Made by a program: the position numbers and the translations under genes. The notes under the pieces are model-generated. The model was not told where the DNA came from. It saw only the letters and a list, made by a program, of their open reading frames with translations, and ran no database searches. DNA of 6,802 bases from an uncultured Clostridia bacterium (GTDB lineage: Bacteria; Bacillota; Clostridia; Oscillospirales; Ruminococcaceae), in contig CANPZQ010000107.1 in the NCBI GenBank assembly GCA_947588775.1, forward strand, positions 1-6,802. Reading direction: 5' to 3'. This document shows, in pieces, positions 5,117 to 6,802 of this stretch (position 1 is the first letter of the stretch; each line of letters opens with the position of its first letter).

Positions 5117-6433
5117 TTACCTGTTTATTAGCAACCAAACCCTCCCCTCATACCCCCCAAGCCTGCTCCCGCCTCCGAAATCGTGCGGTTCGCCTGTCAG
5201 AAGGTCGACGGCGCGGCCGCAGCCGGCGTCGAAGTGGGCATAGAAATCCTCGGAATCGGCGTTGATTGCGATTAAAACGCGCTCGCCGTCGGTTTTGCGC
5301 TCAAAAATGCACTGCTTGTTCGTCAAAAGCACCGAGCGGAAGCCGCCGTAGTTGAGGGCGGGGGATTTGCGCTTGATTTTTGCGAGCTTTGAGATGTGCT
5401 CGCTGAGGGCGTTCCATTCGGGCTTTTCAAACGAGGCGCGAAGCGCGGGGTCGCCGTCGCTTTTGAGGGCCTTCGTGCCCCACTCGCTGCCGTAGTAAAC
5501 GCAGGGAATCCCCGGCATCGTGAATGCGAGGGTGTAAATCAGCCGCAGGTGTTCGGGATTTGTGAGAATGCTCGCGACGCGGGTCACGTCGTGGTTGTCG
5601 ACGAAGCTCATAAGGTGTTTGCCCTTATAAAGCGTCCAGTTTTCGGGGCCGAACTGCCTCATAAGCGAGTGGTTAATCTCGAACATGTTCATGCTGTTGA
5701 AGCTCGAATAGAGCCCTTTGTAGCATTCATAATTCGTCGCCGAATGTAGCATTGAGTCGTTGACAAGGCGGTTATAGTCGCCGTGGAGCATTTCTCCGAG
5801 GAGGAAAAATTCCGGCTTCAGCGAATCGGTGAATGCGCGAAGCCTCCGCAAAAATCCCTCGTCAAGGCAGTATGCGACGTCGAGCCGCAGCCCGTCTATA
5901 TCAAACTCGGAAACCCACCGGCGGACGCTTTCCAGAATGTGATTCACGACTTCATCGTTATGCAGATTAAGCTTTACAAGGTCGTAATTGCCCTCCCAGC
6001 CCTCATACCAAAGGCCGTCGTTGTAGCAGGAGTTTCCGCTGAAGTCGATTCTTTGGAACCACCCGACATAGGGGGATTGCTCGCGCTTTTCCAGAACGTC
6101 GCGAAACGCCCAAAAGCCCCTCCCGACATGGTTGAACACGCCGTCCAGAACGACCTTTATTCCGTTTTCATGAAGCGCGCGGCATACCTCGGCGAAGTCG
6201 GAATTTGTGCCGAGCCGAACGTCGATTTTCTGAAAATCGCGGGTATTGTAGCCATGCGTATCCGACTCAAATACCGGCGAGAAGTAAACGGCGTTGATAT
6301 TAAGTTTCTTTAAATGCGGAATCCAGTCCAATACTTTCAGAATGCGGCTTTCGCACATCCCATCGTTCTCAAACGGCGCGCCGCAGAACCCCAGCGGGTA
6401 TATCTGATAAAAAACGCTTTCGTAAGCCCACAT
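5117..6433 (-). CDS. Cytoplasmic GH13 alpha-amylase-family glycosidase
   Basis: The start is placed at the ATG at 6433 (438 residues), because GGAGG (6445-6441) lies 7 nt upstream and the promoter at 6488-6460 starts transcription below the other in-frame ATG at 6469. Without a signal peptide it should be cytoplasmic. The (beta/alpha)8 barrel begins at YQIYPLG and shows the four GH13 regions: DGVFNH (97-102), GLRLDVA with nucleophile D185, LLGEML with acid/base E214, and FVDNHD with D282. A short beta domain C closes the protein (about 365-438). There is no N-terminal CBM34-like domain, so it is shorter than typical neopullulanases or cyclomaltodextrinases. It probably hydrolyses imported maltodextrins; linkage specificity cannot be read from sequence. 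Its 3' end faces the kinase gene with a 9-bp gap. Confidence 0.92.
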   Translation of the reverse strand: MWAYESVFYQIYPLGFCGAPFENDGMCESRILKVLDWIPHLKKLNINAVYFSPVFESDTHGYNTRDFQKIDVRLGTNSDFAEVCRALHENGIKVVLDGVFNHVGRGFWAFRDVLEKREQSPYVGWFQRIDFSGNSCYNDGLWYEGWEGNYDLVKLNLHNDEVVNHILESVRRWVSEFDIDGLRLDVAYCLDEGFLRRLRAFTDSLKPEFFLLGEMLHGDYNRLVNDSMLHSATNYECYKGLYSSFNSMNMFEINHSLMRQFGPENWTLYKGKHLMSFVDNHDVTRVASILTNPEHLRLIYTLAFTMPGIPCVYYGSEWGTKALKSDGDPALRASFEKPEWNALSEHISKLAKIKRKSPALNYGGFRSVLLTNKQCIFERKTDGERVLIAINADSEDFYAHFDAGCGRAVDLLTGEPHDFGGGSRLGGYEGRVWLLINR

Positions 6434-6440
6434 AGCCAAA

Positions 6441-6445
6441 CCTCC
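6441..6445 (-). promoter_or_regulatory. Ribosome binding site fixing the GH13 start
   Basis: GGAGG on the minus strand is followed by 7 nt (TTTGGCT) and the ATG at 6433. The longer in-frame option, ATG at 6469, has only pyrimidine-rich sequence upstream and no ribosome binding site. Confidence 0.85.
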
Positions 6446-6459
6446 GAAGTTTTTGGAAA

Positions 6460-6488
6460 AGTATAGCATGTTTTGGGGAGGAAGTCAA
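6460..6488 (-). promoter_or_regulatory. Promoter of the GH13 gene
   Basis: On the minus strand TTGACT (6488-6483) and TATACT (6465-6460) are 17 nt apart. Transcription should start near 6453, giving a leader of about 20 nt before the ATG at 6433. The upstream ATG at 6469 lies inside the promoter spacer and would not be transcribed from it. Confidence 0.8.
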
Positions 6489-6590
6489 GGTGGGGGGACG
6501 TGACAATTTAACAGGACTTGAAGGTATCAAAGGCAGTACTTGACTGTTTTTGGCCTTTTTTATTTTTGCTTATTTATGATTGCATATCTA

Positions 6591-6629
6591 AAATAAAAAA
6601 CATCGGCAAAACTCCAAGCTTTGCCGATG
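6591..6629 (-). terminator. Intrinsic terminator after the WYL-regulator gene
   Basis: CATCGGCAAA (6601-6610) and TTTGCCGATG (6620-6629) form a perfect 10-bp stem with a 9-nt loop. On the minus strand the stem is followed by TTTTTTATTT (6600-6591). It lies about 32 bases past the stop codon at 6662 and separates that transcript from the GH13 promoter. The plus-strand side lacks a T-run, so it works in one direction only. Confidence 0.92.
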
Positions 6630-6661
6630 ATACAAAAATATTCACCAGTCATTAACGTCAA

Positions 6662-6802
6662 TCACTTTACCACCGTCACATAATCTCCTTGACTGTTAAG
6701 CCACATATCAATCCCTTTTCCGAAAACCTCGGCGCGGATTGTCCAGCCGTTTTCGTCCTCGTCGATGATTTTCGCGGTCGGGAGCCTGTCCAGAACCGCC
6801 TC
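6662..6802 (-). CDS. WYL-domain transcriptional regulator, C-terminal fragment
   Basis: Only the last 46 codons lie in the window; the 5' part is beyond the right edge. The sequence includes AVLDRLPTAKIIDEDENGW and ends GIDMWLNSQGDYVTVVK. This matches the WCX C-terminal extension of YafY/PafB-like WYL regulators, with the typical W-L-S-Q-G-D ending of that family in Clostridia. Such proteins usually have an N-terminal HTH followed by a WYL ligand-binding domain and often control stress, metabolism or defence genes (family knowledge). The HTH is not visible, so the role is inferred from a short tail. The following terminator argues against co-transcription with the GH13 gene. Confidence 0.7.
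   Translation of the reverse strand, partial: EAVLDRLPTAKIIDEDENGWTIRAEVFGKGIDMWLNSQGDYVTVVK

Noticed and set aside
5783..6313. 176-codon plus-strand frame opposite the GH13 gene
   Set aside because: Antisense to a gene with all four GH13 motifs; no ribosome binding site or recognisable domain.
6529..6568. AAAGGC...GCCTTT followed by a T-run, considered as a plus-strand terminator
   Set aside because: The stem is only 6 bp with an 18-nt loop, and no plus-strand gene ends nearby.

Overview
The window looks like chromosomal DNA from a low-to-moderate GC gut or rumen Clostridia, most likely Oscillospiraceae/Ruminococcus-like. The reasons are Gram-positive-type strong ribosome binding sites (AAGGAGG), clean sigma-A promoters with 17-nt spacers, a surface GH30 glycanase, a BspA-like (DUF285) ectodomain, and a soluble GH13 amylase. 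The genus is inference; no rRNA or marker gene is present.

Left edge (1-564): two small genes lie head to tail on the minus strand. Both encode cysteine-rich peptides whose N-termini carry the same LSxxxLxxxVGG double-glycine leader motif. They look like secreted-peptide (bacteriocin or RiPP-like) precursors in one operon. Their promoter has a good -10 but a poor -35. Directly upstream are two 16-bp direct repeats spaced 20 bp apart, the usual layout for an activator-dependent, peptide-signalling promoter.

Next (565-2944): a plus-strand gene for a secreted, membrane-anchored GH30 glycoside hydrolase (probably xylan-active) has its own strong promoter. It is flanked by non-coding DNA rich in one repeat family: three copies of an 80-85 bp element with terminal inverted repeats around a C/G-run core that matches a G-quadruplex motif with 1-nt loops. 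Degenerate TTAGAGG-type heptamers accompany them.

Centre (2945-5107): a plus-strand gene encodes a 720-residue transmembrane Ser/Thr kinase. The order is zinc ribbon, kinase domain, one membrane helix, Thr/Pro/Ala stalk with five perfect 12-residue repeats, and a small BspA-like extracellular domain. The extracellular end is visibly AT-richer than the rest, which suggests a mosaic gene.

Right side (5117-6802): a minus-strand cytoplasmic GH13 alpha-amylase-family enzyme converges on the kinase with a 9-bp gap. Its promoter and ribosome binding site fix the start at 6433. Beyond it is the C-terminal end of a WYL-type transcriptional regulator, also on the minus strand, followed by an intrinsic terminator.

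The genes do not form one operon: each main gene has its own promoter. Two enzymes point to plant polysaccharide use (external glycan cleavage, internal maltodextrin hydrolysis). The kinase may sense the surface. The peptide operon is the best candidate for an undescribed system, but any export or modification genes would lie left of the window.
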